Shown: piece after piece, positions 23,206 to 32,846 of the stretch
Layout of the letters: each line of letters starts with the position of its first letter
Position numbering within the stretch: the stretch's first letter is position 1
Source: Cladocopium goreaui
Lineage: Eukaryota; Sar; Dinophyceae; Suessiales; Symbiodiniaceae
DNA: 64,000 nt
Direction: 5' to 3'
Assembly: GCA_947184155.2 (NCBI GenBank)
Contig: CAMXCT020002668.1
Coordinates: 334,001 to 398,000 of the forward strand
Position numbers and translations under genes: made by a program
The notes under the pieces: generated by a model
Told to the model about the DNA's origin: nothing
Databases searched by the model: none
What the model saw: the letters and a program-made list of their open reading frames with translations, nothing else

Positions 23206-23341
23206 TCCGAGGCATCGCAGGTGGCTATGCTTGCCATGATCTGAGCACCAAGTCTTTGCAGATCACGCCTGAAGACTTTCTGCCGGAGGAGCTGTGCAGC
23301 TGTGCGCCGGGATGGGCGGGCACGGGCGCCAACTGCACTAG
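23206..23341 (+). CDS. LRR gene: first Cys-rich (EGF/GCC2-like) exon
   Basis: The frame encodes GGYACHDLSTKS.. and ELCSCAPGWAGTGANCT, an EGF-like end (CxCxxGWxGxxxxC). The donor ACTAG/GTGGGG leaves two bases that pair in phase with the next exon at 24,176 to give the codon for Arg between NCT and CANNTF. The acceptor on the left is one of two AGs near 23,207. Confidence 0.7.
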
Positions 23342-24175
23342 GTGGGGTTACCAAGTTACACCTCCCGGGAGGTTGGTGGTTATCGCGGAGTGTAACCACT
23401 AGTGATGTACAGCGCGTGAAATCAGATTTACTGTCATCTATTAGATATAGTCTTATAATCCAGAAGTGATGGTTGGATTATGGTGATGATGGTTTATCAC
23501 AATGGGGGTACGAGACCAACCACAATGTGGATATAATGGGGATATAGAGGGGGATGATGGGATGTACAGCAACCAACCGTGAAACATGGGAAGATAAGAA
23601 AGGAGTAGTTTCATTTACCCTGGTTGATTAGTTATTGAATGCGGATTCAACCACAATTAGCAGAATGGTGGTTTTAGCCATCAAACATGTTAGGATATTA
23701 ATATAATAAATGAATATGATAGAATTGATACACAGTGGTTGGCTGATGATTGTAGGAGGTCATACAATATAACTTTTTTTTTTCCCCAGGGATTATCGCG
23801 CTGGGAATTCCCATTGCCACTAACCAGTCATTTTTCAATGGGTTTTTGACACTGCTCAAAACCCTGGAGGTTGATAATGCGATGGGATTATGTAATCATT
23901 TGGGGTTGCAACCACCATTGGCAAAGGATATTTCTGATCCAAAAAGAATGAGCAGTTGCTGGCTAGTTGTGGTGTTGTAATATTGTACTAGCTGGTCTAT
24001 TGGGGATTATGATTTATTCTCCATGATGGAAATTCGAACCAAACAAACCAGCATCGGAGGTTTGTTTGACAGCAGCATATCCCATTCCATCCCATGGTTT
24101 TACCATCCCATGGTTTAGCATATCCCAGTGATTCCCTGAACAAAATCGGGAGGGTAAGTTCTGACCGTTGCCCAG

Positions 24176-24347
24176 GTGTGCGAATAACACCTTCAGCAGT
24201 GACTACAGCGGCAACTGCCAAAAGTGTCCGGAAGGAAGTCGGGCTGAAGCAGCTGGCACCAGCTGTCGCTGCGCATTTGGTGAGCTCTTGGAGGCGCCGG
24301 AGGGGATGACATGTGGATGTGAAGAAGGCTACTTGGGCTTTGCTGAG
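24176..24347 (+). CDS. LRR gene: second Cys-rich exon
   Basis: Acceptor TTGCCCAG ends at 24,175. The exon encodes CANNTFSSDYSGNCQKCPEG and SCRCAFGELLEAPEGMTCGC with EEGYLG, two spaced Cys modules of the kind seen in GCC2/GCC3 and ephrin-receptor-like regions. It ends at GCTGAG/GTTGTT in phase 0 after exactly 57 codons. Confidence 0.75.
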
Positions 24348-24666
24348 GTTGTTTTTCTTTTACATACTGTAATATAATATATATATACTGTATATACACA
24401 CTATATATATATAATATAATTAATCAACTATGTACATATATAATGTACCTACATTCGGGTAAATGCAACCAGAACTGGGGCACTCGATTGGGAATATGTT
24501 TTATGTTTTTTTTGGGTTCCCTTTTGTGCAAATCCAAGGCTATGCATCTGACCAGAAAAGCTATGTGCCATGCCATAACTGGAATTTGGCATGTCCCACG
24601 TCAGGGATGGAACTTCGATCTGCTTTGCCGAAGTTGGGCTTTGCGCGGCTGATGGCAAATGACAAG

Positions 24667-25113
24667 TTGGCCTTACCTTGTTTGCCACCCAGAGAGACCA
24701 GGTGCAACAGCTCTGCAGGCTCTGCAAACCAATGTGCTAACGGCTATCAAGGCATTCTTTGCTCAGATTGCGCAGAGCACTTCTTTGCTACTGACGGGCT
24801 TTGCAAAGCATGCCGCAGCGATGGTTGGATGCGTCCAGAACGTCCAGAGATTTGGTACTTGACTGTGTCGATCATCGCGGTGCTGCTTGCAGGTCTAGCA
24901 TATGTGTGGATGCAATCTGCCAGGAATGTTGAAGCCACGGAGCCCAAATTTTCGGCCAAGGATGCAATCAAGGAACAGTTGAAAGGTCAGGGGCCAATCC
25001 TGCTGCAGATGTGTCAGCTATGGGCAGTGCTTGCCCTCCTTTCCAAAGATGGGCAAGATGGTAGCACGACAGACGCAAAGGCTTCACCCTTCTGGGAAAT
25101 ACCCTATGTTGAG
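24667..25113 (+). CDS. LRR gene: last Cys-rich module and first membrane span
   Basis: The frame carries CNSSAGSANQCANGYQGILC and CSDCAEHFFATDGLCKAC, then a transmembrane helix (WYLTVSIIAVLLAGLAYVWM) and a cytosolic or loop part with LLQMCQLWAVLALLSKD. The Cys pattern C..GYxGxLCxxC is typical for the juxtamembrane module of dinoflagellate LRR/GCC2-type receptors. The end at TATGTTGAG/GCTCGG is a GC donor; with the acceptor CCTAAG at 25,212 it gives a 99 bp intron and continues V-E-A-L-Q in frame. The left border (AG at 24,666) is the phase-0 option but not certain. Confidence 0.75.
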
Positions 25114-25212
25114 GCTCGGTGGGTTCAAGGTGTTAAAGTGGTTAAGTGCAGTTGAACTCGTTGAACAGTGTTAGCACCACAAGCAGCAGGAAACGAAAGA
25201 TCATCCCCTAAG

Positions 25213-25392
25213 GCTCTTCAATTCTCCTTGGAAAGCTTCAAAGATGGCTTGAATTTGCAATGCAGATTTCAGGGTGTCACTGTGCGGCTGGCGTGTGCGT
25301 TGATGGCACCCATGGCTCCGCTCTTGGTGTTGATGTGTTGCCTTGTGGTCGAAGTTTTTGCCCGTGGATCCGGCATCAGTGCGGGGTTGCAG
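25213..25392 (+). CDS. LRR gene: membrane-span exon
   Basis: Encodes ALQFSLESFKDGLNLQCRF, a motif that recurs in this protein type before a helix, then a long hydrophobic span (MAPMAPLLVLMCCLVVEVF). Ends near TTGCAG/GCAGGG, again a GC donor. In phase with the preceding exon. Confidence 0.65.
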
Positions 25393-25798
25393 GCAGGGCA
25401 TCGGTTGAATGCTCAGGTTGTAATGTCACCCTGGAATTTCAGCTCGGCAATCTTGGGGTGGTTGGAGAAATATGTAAACACAAGGGAACTGATAGACTCA
25501 TGTTGGAAGCATGTGCTATTTACATTGCATAAATACACATAAATTAAATACTATATACAATGATATCACGAAAGCCGCTAGCTTCTGCTAGCTGAAGTCC
25601 CTCTTGCTTTAGCAAGGTTTTGGGGGGCTGGAATCTCCATGAATATATTTTTGCATAAGAAATGGGATTTTCGAGCTAACCATGTGACAATTTAGCAGAG
25701 GTTAGTCATCATATCTGGTAATCGAACTAGCTAATGGGTCATGGCTTCCATATGTCAAAATGACCAGTATTTCCCATGCCAATGCACTGCGATTGTAG

Positions 25799-25910
25799 GC
25801 GGTTGCTTTACTGTACATTGGTGGAGCGTCCAGTGCTTCGAAGCTCTTGCGTTGCCAGAGCGTGGATGGAGAAGGAGGCCGCCTTCCAAAAGAGTTCTTG
25901 AACGCAAAAG
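25799..25910 (+). CDS. LRR gene: loop exon
   Basis: After TTGTAG the frame reads AVALLYIGGASSASKLLRCQ then SVDGEGGRLPKEFLNAK up to CAAAAG/GTGGGA. The GG.SS.SKLLRC..VDGEGG segment fits a loop between membrane spans in this family. The overlapping ORF with many Trp/Arg is a shadow. Confidence 0.5.
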
Positions 25911-26108
25911 GTGGGATTTCATGGGGATTGTGCTTCTGAACATGATTGTATATATGAGTATATCAAACAATCACAACGATTTTTCACTGGGGTTGAACCA
26001 GCAAAATTCATGGCACATGTTTTTTAAGAAACAACATTTGGGTTTGTTTGAGAAGTTTGGGAAACCCCTAGTCCGTCTCATGGTTGAGAAAATCATATTC
26101 CCCATCAT

Positions 26109-26416
26109 TTGATGGCCAGAGATTGGGATATCCCCTGTGTGTGGACGAATCCAAGTCTTTCGACGTTGTTTTCGCCGGGAAAAAAGGCACAGTCGATTTC
26201 CTTCAGAAACTGAGGTTGGCCTTTCGGAAATGGCTGCCTCACCTTTTTTGCCATGACGAGTCCTTACAATTTGTGGATGTCGTTGGGTATGCCAGCGCCG
26301 TTTGCTACGGCTTGGTGATTCCATTCTGCCTGGTCTATCTGTACGCCAAGCAACATGCGGTGCTCCGACCTGGCAGAGCAACCGTGGCTGCTGCAGTACA
26401 TCAGGAGGCATTGGAG
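26109..26416 (+). CDS. LRR gene: loop and membrane-span exon
   Basis: Encodes YPLCVDESKSFDVVFAGKKG, a basic amphipathic part, then VVGYASAVCYGLVIPFCLVY (membrane span) followed by LYAKQHAVLRPGRATVAAAV and a Glu-rich end. The donor GCATTGGAG/GTGAGA is canonical and phase 0. The left border is near CCAG at 26,112-26,115 and was not fixed. Confidence 0.65.
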
Positions 26417-26819
26417 GTGAGACTAGTGGAACTCAAAGGCTCTTCGTGGGCCACTTGCTGATGAACCGGCAGCGTTTTTTGAGGTCCAGAAGCCAGGAAT
26501 TTTCCAGTGTTTAAAACGACCCATGCGCATATTACCATACCTGGATAAGAGTAGCAAAAGCAGTAAGAACATGTCAGAACAACAAGAATCATGACAATCA
26601 TGGGAAGAACGTTCACAATGGTTTGCATATAGCCATAGTTACATAGTTTATGTCATGCTTAGCGGTTTAGTGAGTCCCCATGCTGGGGTACCTTTCAATC
26701 TCAGTATACGTGGGTCGTAACAATGCTACGGATTATCAAAGTACACATGTTGATCATTTTGGTGGATCACTCCAATTTGGGATGGTGATGCCCTAACATT
26801 TTTGCTTTCCTCGACCGAG

Positions 26820-26944
26820 GACAAGACCTCCCTGAAAGAGAGAGCTCTCACGCGCCGCCTGGTAGCAGCATCAGCTGCCTACATCTCTGTGCTGATGCGG
26901 GGACGTGTCAACGTGCAGCTGAAAGATGGGGTTGTCGTTGTCAA
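26820..26944 (+). CDS. LRR gene: cytoplasmic loop exon
   Basis: Acceptor CGACCGAG ends at 26,819, phase 0 with the previous exon. Encodes DKTSLKERALTRRLVAASAA and YISVLMRGRVNVQLKDG. Likely ends near GTCAAG/GCTCCA (GC donor). Confidence 0.55.
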
Positions 26945-27098
26945 GGCTCCAGGCCGGTCTACTTGTTTTGCTCAGCTTTTGGTTTGAATCAGCTCAATTT
27001 GAATGGATATCCACGGATATCAAAGATCGCAGACAATTTTTGGGTTCATGTCGCTTCCATTTCTTCGTCTTTTTTGAGCCATGTTGACAAAATTTTCA

Positions 27099-27272
27099 GT
27101 CCCATGACTGTCAGAGGCCAATCGAGTCAAGCTGAGTTGGGAGATGTGTTGAGCTTAGTGAAGATGGACACCGGAGCAGTTGGTACTTCACTGAAGTGTC
27201 GCGCCATAGCAGAGATGCTAATGGAGCGATGCATCCTGGAAGAGGCAGAAGGCTCTGAGCGGATTTTGGCAG
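27099..27272 (+). CDS. LRR gene: helical loop exon
   Basis: Acceptor ATTTTCAG ends at 27,098. The frame runs through GDVLSLVKMDTGAVGTSLKC, RAIAEMLMERCILEE and GSERILAG, then donor TTGGCAG/GTCGGC. The one-base overhang joins the next exon (27,471) in phase, giving the G of A-G-S-K-N. Confidence 0.65.
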
Positions 27273-27470
27273 GTCGGCCTTGAGAAAAACATCCTTTTCA
27301 ATCCTTGTTACATTTTTGAGGGGATTTTATCCCATGACCCATGGTTTATCCCATGTAGATTCCATGTAAATCCCCATGGTTTTCCTGTAGTTTGTCCATG
27401 TTTGTCCTGTGTCAATGGAATTGGGGGACTTCAATGACTTTTCTTCATCACTTTGAGACCATCCCAGCAG

Positions 27471-27501
27471 GTTCGAAGAACTTGCTGTTGAAGTATGCCA
27501 G
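27471..27501 (+). CDS. LRR gene: 31 bp micro-exon before the giant intron
   Basis: Lies between CCCAGCAG and TATGCCAG/GTGGGG. It encodes SKNLLLKYA with split codons at both ends. Joined to 27,272 on the left and 36,415 on the right, both split codons resolve (G and R) and the reading frame continues into LYMEIVQKL. Found only because the flanking exons demand it. Confidence 0.6.
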
Positions 27502-28083
27502 GTGGGGTGCGGTATGTGCGAAACAAAAAAGGGACCCAGGGACCCTCAAAGTGGTAATAGATCAATAGATTCTAATAGATGAACTGTGGAAAGATGATAA
27601 GCCGTTTGCGGGTCCAAACAGGGATCTAAATCTAAATGACTTGACCCGAAAATGGCTGTCAATCGCCACGGGACGGAAGACAGGGCAAACTGGCAAACTT
27701 ACCAGACATATCCAAGTTTTGGCCGCTTTAAAACCTTGTTTTCTCTTTTTTTTAATGGTGGTTCAACTGGTTTTTACTATGGTTTACTGAATTTGCCAAA
27801 GCAATGGTGTAATTGCACCCCACCCAAAACACAATGTATTATAGCATGCATTACTATAGCGTTGCGGCTCAGGAAAACAAAGCTTGTGCCGCGTTGCTTA
27901 ACCGTTTTATAGGTTTATCAGTCTCCTTGGGATTATGGCCACAACCCAAGCTGAAACCTGAAAATACAAATGGGGAAGTTGGGTGTGAAGCAATTTCATC
28001 ATGAGTTTGTTGAGGTTGCAGAGGCGGCGTTATGATTTGGCTTGCAGTTCTTTTGTCAAAAAATACCGAAATCAATGTGATGG

Positions 28084-28262
28084 TCAATACTTATACATAT
28101 ACATTCATATATAATCATATGTATGTATGTATATATATACACACAAAAATCTCTATACATACAGAAAAACATATACACATAAATACATATACACACATAT
28201 ACATAACATACATATACATAAATATACATACATATAAAAATATATGCACGTATAACACACCT
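28084..28262. repeat. AT-rich (ATAC/TATG) microsatellite left of the retroelement
   Basis: TATACATATACATTCATATATAATC-like text rich in ATACAT units over ~180 bp. Its partner on the other side of the element is at 35,706-36,360, so the element probably inserted into one AT microsatellite. Confidence 0.9.
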
Positions 28263-28326
28263 ATATGTGCTCATCACTTGTCAGGTGGAATCATAGCTGT
28301 GGCCTACAGCTCAGTTCCTTTGGCTC

Positions 28327-28617
28327 ATGAGTGCGGTCCTTTGGGCCTCGGCACTCGAAGCTATTAGAGAGCTCCGCTGGTGGTTTCCCCCTAGTCAGTC
28401 TAGTTGTTCTCTGTCTGGCATTTTGCTTGGAGCCATATTTATCGGTGCCTTTTGTTTTTGCTGCGGGGCACTTGTGTCAGCTTGCCTGCTGTCCTCCAAG
28501 TGCCGCATCTGGATTTGGCATTGTGTGACTTCAGCCTGCGCTATTTGGTACGAACTGCCAGCTGCCAGGGGGCGAGTGGAACTCCGCTCTAGGTTCAGGG
28601 AATATCACAGTGCATGA
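28327..28617 (+). CDS. Retroelement ORF0, small membrane protein
   Basis: 96 residues from ATG 28,327 with a long hydrophobic stretch (GILLGAIFIGAFCFCCGALV and on). The stop overlaps the next start as ATGA (28,614-28,617). Function unknown. Open and codon-biased like the following ORF, so probably real. Confidence 0.5.
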   Translation: MSAVLWASALEAIRELRWWFPPSQSSCSLSGILLGAIFIGAFCFCCGALVSACLLSSKCRIWIWHCVTSACAIWYELPAARGRVELRSRFREYHSA

Positions 28618-29321
28618 GTGAGATCCTTGTCTCTGTGTACGACTTTGTGACCACCCTTTTCCAAACAAGTGTGCCCGGGCCTCCCGGGGAGCCCGAACCT
28701 GACCTGAACACTGCTGGTGCTGTTGAACCTGCACTGCCTCCTGAGCTTCCGGTTGTTCCGGTCGTCGCAGGCCCTGCACTTCCCTCTGATCTGATCGCAG
28801 GTCGAGTGGTTGCTGGTGTCGAGTTTTGGTCTGATTCTGCATCTCCCGTGGTTGAGTGGGCTGTGATTGAACATTCGGAGGATTTTGTATTCCAATTGTT
28901 TCACACCACCTCAGCTGCTGAATTGGATCAAGCTCTACCACCTTATTTGGATCAATTTTGCTCTCATCGTGATTTGCTGCACGCAGATCTGGTTTGGACT
29001 CCACGGGCTCGGCTAGCTCGTGCCTATCGCGCTGGTCTTGCAGCGCATCGTGTCCTCCAAGGTTTGTTTGACAAGCAAGTGATCTCCCCTGGCTTCAACA
29101 GGCGCATCAAGAACACTGTGTACATTGTTGCGAGGTGCCGCCAGTTTCCCGGTGGTTTTTACACCAGAGATTTTCAAATCTATCACGACCAGCTGATCCA
29201 AGGTGATTCACTGGAGGAGGGTAGCGGGTCTCACGGCTTTCCCGCTCTGATTGAGGGCGAAGTGTTTTTGCGGGGTTGCCAGTTTCGACGATGGCCGCCA
29301 GAGCTGACGCTAGCCCCTTGA
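28614..29321 (+). CDS. Retroelement ORF1, unknown function
   Basis: 235 residues. Hydrophobic start, Pro-rich linker (residues about 20-70), then a globular part with VWTPRARLARAYRAGLAAHR and a QFPGGFYTRDFQIYHDQ region that I recognise as conserved in proteins beside dinoflagellate DIRS-type elements. No enzyme motif. Its last 31 bp overlap the ATG of gag (29,291) in another frame, which suggests coupled translation. Confidence 0.65.
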   Translation: MSEILVSVYDFVTTLFQTSVPGPPGEPEPDLNTAGAVEPALPPELPVVPVVAGPALPSDLIAGRVVAGVEFWSDSASPVVEWAVIEHSEDFVFQLFHTTSAAELDQALPPYLDQFCSHRDLLHADLVWTPRARLARAYRAGLAAHRVLQGLFDKQVISPGFNRRIKNTVYIVARCRQFPGGFYTRDFQIYHDQLIQGDSLEEGSGSHGFPALIEGEVFLRGCQFRRWPPELTLAP

Positions 29322-29620
29322 GTTTTGAGGATATCTGTGAGAAGATCCGACAGGTGGGCACCTCTCGCATTTTGCCCACTGCAGTTTTGGTAGGAAGTTT
29401 GGAAGGCGCCGAAGTGCGTGTCCTGGCTCACCTAGTTCGATGTCGTGTTTCAGGTTTCATGGTTTTGCTACCTGCTTTGGAAGAAGTCTTCGCTCTTCTG
29501 GAGCAGTTAGTGGATGGCAATGGAGACAGTTTGGTGGTCCAAAAGGAAGTAGATGTTCCTCTGGAAGATGCTCGAGGAAGAAGGTTTGGTTCAGGACAGA
29601 TGGTGTTGGTGGACATGCCA
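29291..29620 (+). CDS. Retroelement gag, N-terminal part (cut by inversion)
   Basis: Starts MAARADASPLSFEDICEKIR and runs through TAVLVGSLEGAEVRVLAHLV to VLVDMP at about 29,620, where homology to the family stops; the 16 further codons to the TAA belong to the inverted block read on the wrong strand. The rest of gag starts on the minus strand at about 34,788. Part of the structural (nucleocapsid-like) protein. Confidence 0.65.
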
Positions 29621-29790
29621 AAAAGGTGCAATCCACAAGCTCGCAAGGCGAGCGGACCAGCTGTGTAATCCCATCCAATGCTTTGCAAGGTCAGTGCAAA
29701 CTCGGCAAATAACCAGTTGGCAAACTCATCCAAACATACTGCATGCGCTTGGACGTCGCCGTAGCAAAACCCACATCCATGGACAGCTGG
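29620..29790 (-). CDS. Retroelement tyrosine recombinase, N-terminal fragment (inverted)
   Basis: Frame with CLDEFANWLFAEFALTLQS and GPLALRACGLHLF, the core-binding (SAM-like) start of the recombinase, ending abruptly at ~29,620. The continuation AITAMQDTFP is found on the opposite strand at 34,788. Confidence 0.6.
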
Positions 29791-30385
29791 CCTCCAGGGG
29801 TCGAGGCTTTGGTTGAAAACCAGGTCCGGGATTGCGCTCAATATCCCCAGCCAAAAGCAAAAGGAAACGCAACCATCTGGCTGCCAACTTCGTCCACTTT
29901 GCAGACTCCAGGATTCTGTCAAATCGATCAAAGCCGCCGGAGCGGAGGTCAGAAAGCCAGGTTGGAATTTCCTTGGTTGGTGCAGGCACAGGACGGTTAC
30001 GCGACGGTGCGTCGCTTCTGTTCTTACCGGATGCAACGTGAAATCCCCCAGGGTAAAGGCACCCGCCCAAAACATAACCTAAGGAACCTTGCAAAACTCT
30101 GCAGATAGCCCGGCTACTGGACCTGCCTTTTGAAGTAGCTCCTAGAGTGACACGGGAATCAAGTAAACTTAGGATTCTGCTATTGGGGTGGTATTTAGCG
30201 AAATGCTTTCGGAGGGTTTTATGAACCCGGCATTCAAGAACATTTATATGGTTTCGTTTCTTGAAACGGTACCTCAGCAACTCTTTAAACGGCAAGGAAT
30301 CCGCAAGTTCTTCGATCCATTCAGGATCCTCATGAAAAGGTCTGGGATCTGCTGCCGGAAGGTTGGATATAGGTTTCTAGGCAGA
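29726..30385 (-). CDS. Retroelement RNase H second half and 2A-like motif
   Basis: After the frame change the ORF has FHEDPEWIEELADSLPFKE, HINVLECRVHKTL (second acid of RNase H), LLDSRVTLGATSKGRSSS (third acid in LLDS) and NRSDAPSR, the usual end of DIRS-type RNase H. Downstream RWLRFLLLLAGDIERNPGP ends in a canonical 2A motif at 29,848-29,822. The ORF then loses the recombinase frame near 29,790. Confidence 0.75.
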
Positions 30386-32110
30386 TCGGGACGAATGCCA
30401 ATTCTGCGAAAGGACAAAACTTTGGCTGCAATTGGAACAATCGGAGCGGAATCATGACGAGCAGCAATAGCTCCCGATGCAATTCGAGCGCACAGCAGCT
30501 TCGGGTACGAGGCTGAGAATGCAGAAACATGTTCGCCAACTTTTGGCCAGCGGCCGTAAACCTCATCGGGAGAGGGGCGGCATCGCGCCGCAAAATCAGC
30601 AACTGAAGCATGAGTGAAAGTGCCTTCAATTACAAAATGATCCACCGAAGAACCGCACCTACAGGATTGTTCAAGTCCAAGCATCCAAGGTTTATTATGT
30701 AGCCATTTAGATGGCTTTTTGAAAGGGGAACCATAAGCACAAAAACACAAGTGGGTTATGATGCATCCACGAGACACCATCCGTTGAAACACATCCAGGT
30801 AAAACATGACAGACGAGCGAGGCTGTTCTACGCTGAAGAAACCACCAGCCAGCATCACTAGGTTCATCAGGAAGGCGGTCCTGAGGGCCAGCAAAGTGTG
30901 CTCACGTGTCAACTGATCCCACATGTTGAAACCAGCAGGTTGCTGCCTTGATCTTAATGCCGGTCTTCTAAGAGTCCCATATGTTTTACAAGGTGTTCCT
31001 GCATGCCAGTCTGAAATGACACCCCGCGCAGCCAAGCTGGCTGCTTGATGAAAAGTGCTATCATCCAACAAGTCACCAAACTGCATTCTGCGACCATCAA
31101 CATCAAAGCCATCATGAACGCGAAAACCAGCGGCTTCGTGAGCCAATGACCAGTTGCCCTCGCCTCGGAACAACTCAATGCAGTCGAACAGAATGCCTTC
31201 CGAAAGTGAACAAGGTATCTTAAGGACAACATCTTCCCGGTCGGAAGGCAGAATGGAAGGGATGGGTTCCTCAAAAGATTCACCTAAGGATGATAGCACA
31301 CTGGCAGCTGGAGTAAGCAACTGGGTATAGTAACCCCGCTGTTCACTGTGACGCCACAACTCTTGAACTACTGACTCACTTTCGGGTGACTGGCATATGC
31401 CTGCTCCGTCAGGGCTGGCATCCGTGCAAAAAATGAAGGGTGCATAACCAACACGCAAATCACTCATGCAAACCGGTCCCAAACAACTGAGAGCCAACAG
31501 TTCATTCCGAGTCTCTCTACTCAGGGAGAAAATTTGGTTCTGCCGCCGCTCAATGCCATCGGTGAAGGCGTGAGAGACCACCGCCAAAACAGCTCTACGA
31601 AACATCAGCACATGAATCCAGCAGCCGAGCAAACTCGCAAGAAGCCCGCGGCTGGCTGTTCCTCGTCTGGCGACAAGGGCTGTGCACATCATCAAAACTG
31701 AAATACGGTGGCGTGGTGCCGAAACGAACCCTATTTTCCCATCAACTTCAGCCCCGAGAAAAACACCCTGAGATACTTCCCGCTGCTTCTTTTTGGGGTG
31801 TTGCACAAGCTTAACAGCTTGGTAAGCCCTTTCAGCTCCTAGAAATACAGCAGTATCACGCAGGGGGACCCGGTTACGAAACTGATTTTCAGTTACAACC
31901 CGAATGCCAATATGATCGTCAATTGAAAGCCATTCCATGAAATCAGATCTGGGAAAAGGATGGCGGTAACACACCCGCTCGCTGTCCAGCATGCTGCCGG
32001 CTAAGAATCTCAGCACGTTGCAGTGCGCTTGTTGCGCTATCTCAACTGCCCAGCTGTCGCCGTCGCCCATTGCCAGGGCGCTCAACGCAAGGACGCATGG
32101 TCCATACTGT
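30274..32110 (-). CDS. Retroelement pol: RT C-terminal half, RNase H start, methyltransferase-like domain
   Basis: 603 residues in one frame. LALSALAMGD and SIDDH (residues 54-58, in place of YxDD) belong to RT. TDASPDGAG (221-229, with the first RNase H aspartate) and LWRHSEQRGYYT open an RNase H fold. Residues ~299-450 then show C5-methyltransferase-like motifs: DCIELFRGEGNWSLAHEAAG (SAM-binding motif I), HAGTPCKTYG (Pro-Cys motif IV) and SVEQPRSSVMF (at the place of ENV). A conserved CCG/C-rich tail follows. The remaining RNase H motifs come only after this insertion, in the next ORF. Retrotransposon-borne cytosine methyltransferases have been reported from dinoflagellates. Near 30,380 the frame is broken. 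Confidence 0.75.
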
Positions 32111-32846
32111 CGTGCTTTGAAGAGTCAAAACAAGACACATGTCTCAACTCAGCTGCATCAAACAACTTACCAATGCAGTTCCTTTTTGCTCTGGCTGTTG
32201 GAACCCTGACAGTGTAATACATCTCTGCAAGATCATCTGCGGATATCCGAAGCCTACACCCTGGTTTGAGGTGTATGAGTGAAAACATGGACCCTGGCGC
32301 AAGTTGTTTTGTGTAATGCGAAAAGGACTGCATCCGGCTATTCACAGTTTGGGGATTGAGGATCAACCGATCGTACTGATCATCTTTTGGCACTGCAAAC
32401 AAACCAACAGCTTCATCCCAATTAATTTCATCCAACCGAAAAATACGACAAGCCCCCTTAGGGTCCCATTTGCATGCGAGACCCAAAAGCTCCTGTTTGG
32501 AACAATGCACTCTACCCTGAGGTTGTTCAGGCCACATGTGAGAGGGCAATCTGACTCTAGCGGGGTCAACAAACGCATCTTTGACTATGGGATCAACCAA
32601 GTAAGGAGTGGGATCAAAATTGGGGCTATGTTCCCATTTAATTCTGCTGGAAATGACAGGCTTCGCAACAGACTTTGGCATACGCGTCTCACCAAGTGAA
32701 CGCCCTGCATCCGGGGGACAAGGGGAAGGACTAGGTGGATTAAGATCACAACTGGAGGCCATATTATGCTGATCCACGGAAGTGGGATTGGAAGAATATG
32801 GATCCAACTTACTTGCAAGGTCAAAAACTAATTCATCGAGGTCCAC
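32082..32846 (-). CDS. Retroelement reverse transcriptase, N-terminal half
   Basis: 254 residues. After an acidic linker come SRIKWEHSPNFDPTPYLVDP, then the RT fingers/palm elements GLFAVPKDDQYDRLILNPQT, an LxPGSMFSLIHL stretch and RISADDLAEMYYTVRVP, in which the aspartates of ISADDL fit catalytic motif A. The 3' end shifts frame near 32,105; the domain goes on in the next ORF with an MGD motif. Confidence 0.75.
   Translation of the reverse strand: MDLDELVFDLASKLDPYSSNPTSVDQHNMASSCDLNPPSPSPCPPDAGRSLGETRMPKSVAKPVISSRIKWEHSPNFDPTPYLVDPIVKDAFVDPARVRLPSHMWPEQPQGRVHCSKQELLGLACKWDPKGACRIFRLDEINWDEAVGLFAVPKDDQYDRLILNPQTVNSRMQSFSHYTKQLAPGSMFSLIHLKPGCRLRISADDLAEMYYTVRVPTARAKRNCIGKLFDAAELRHVSCFDSSKHDSMDHASLR

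Noticed and set aside
28317..28329. CCTTTGGCTCATG at the left end of the DIRS-like element as a spliced-leader relic
   Set aside because: Only a partial match with a changed end; too weak without a copy of the element for comparison.
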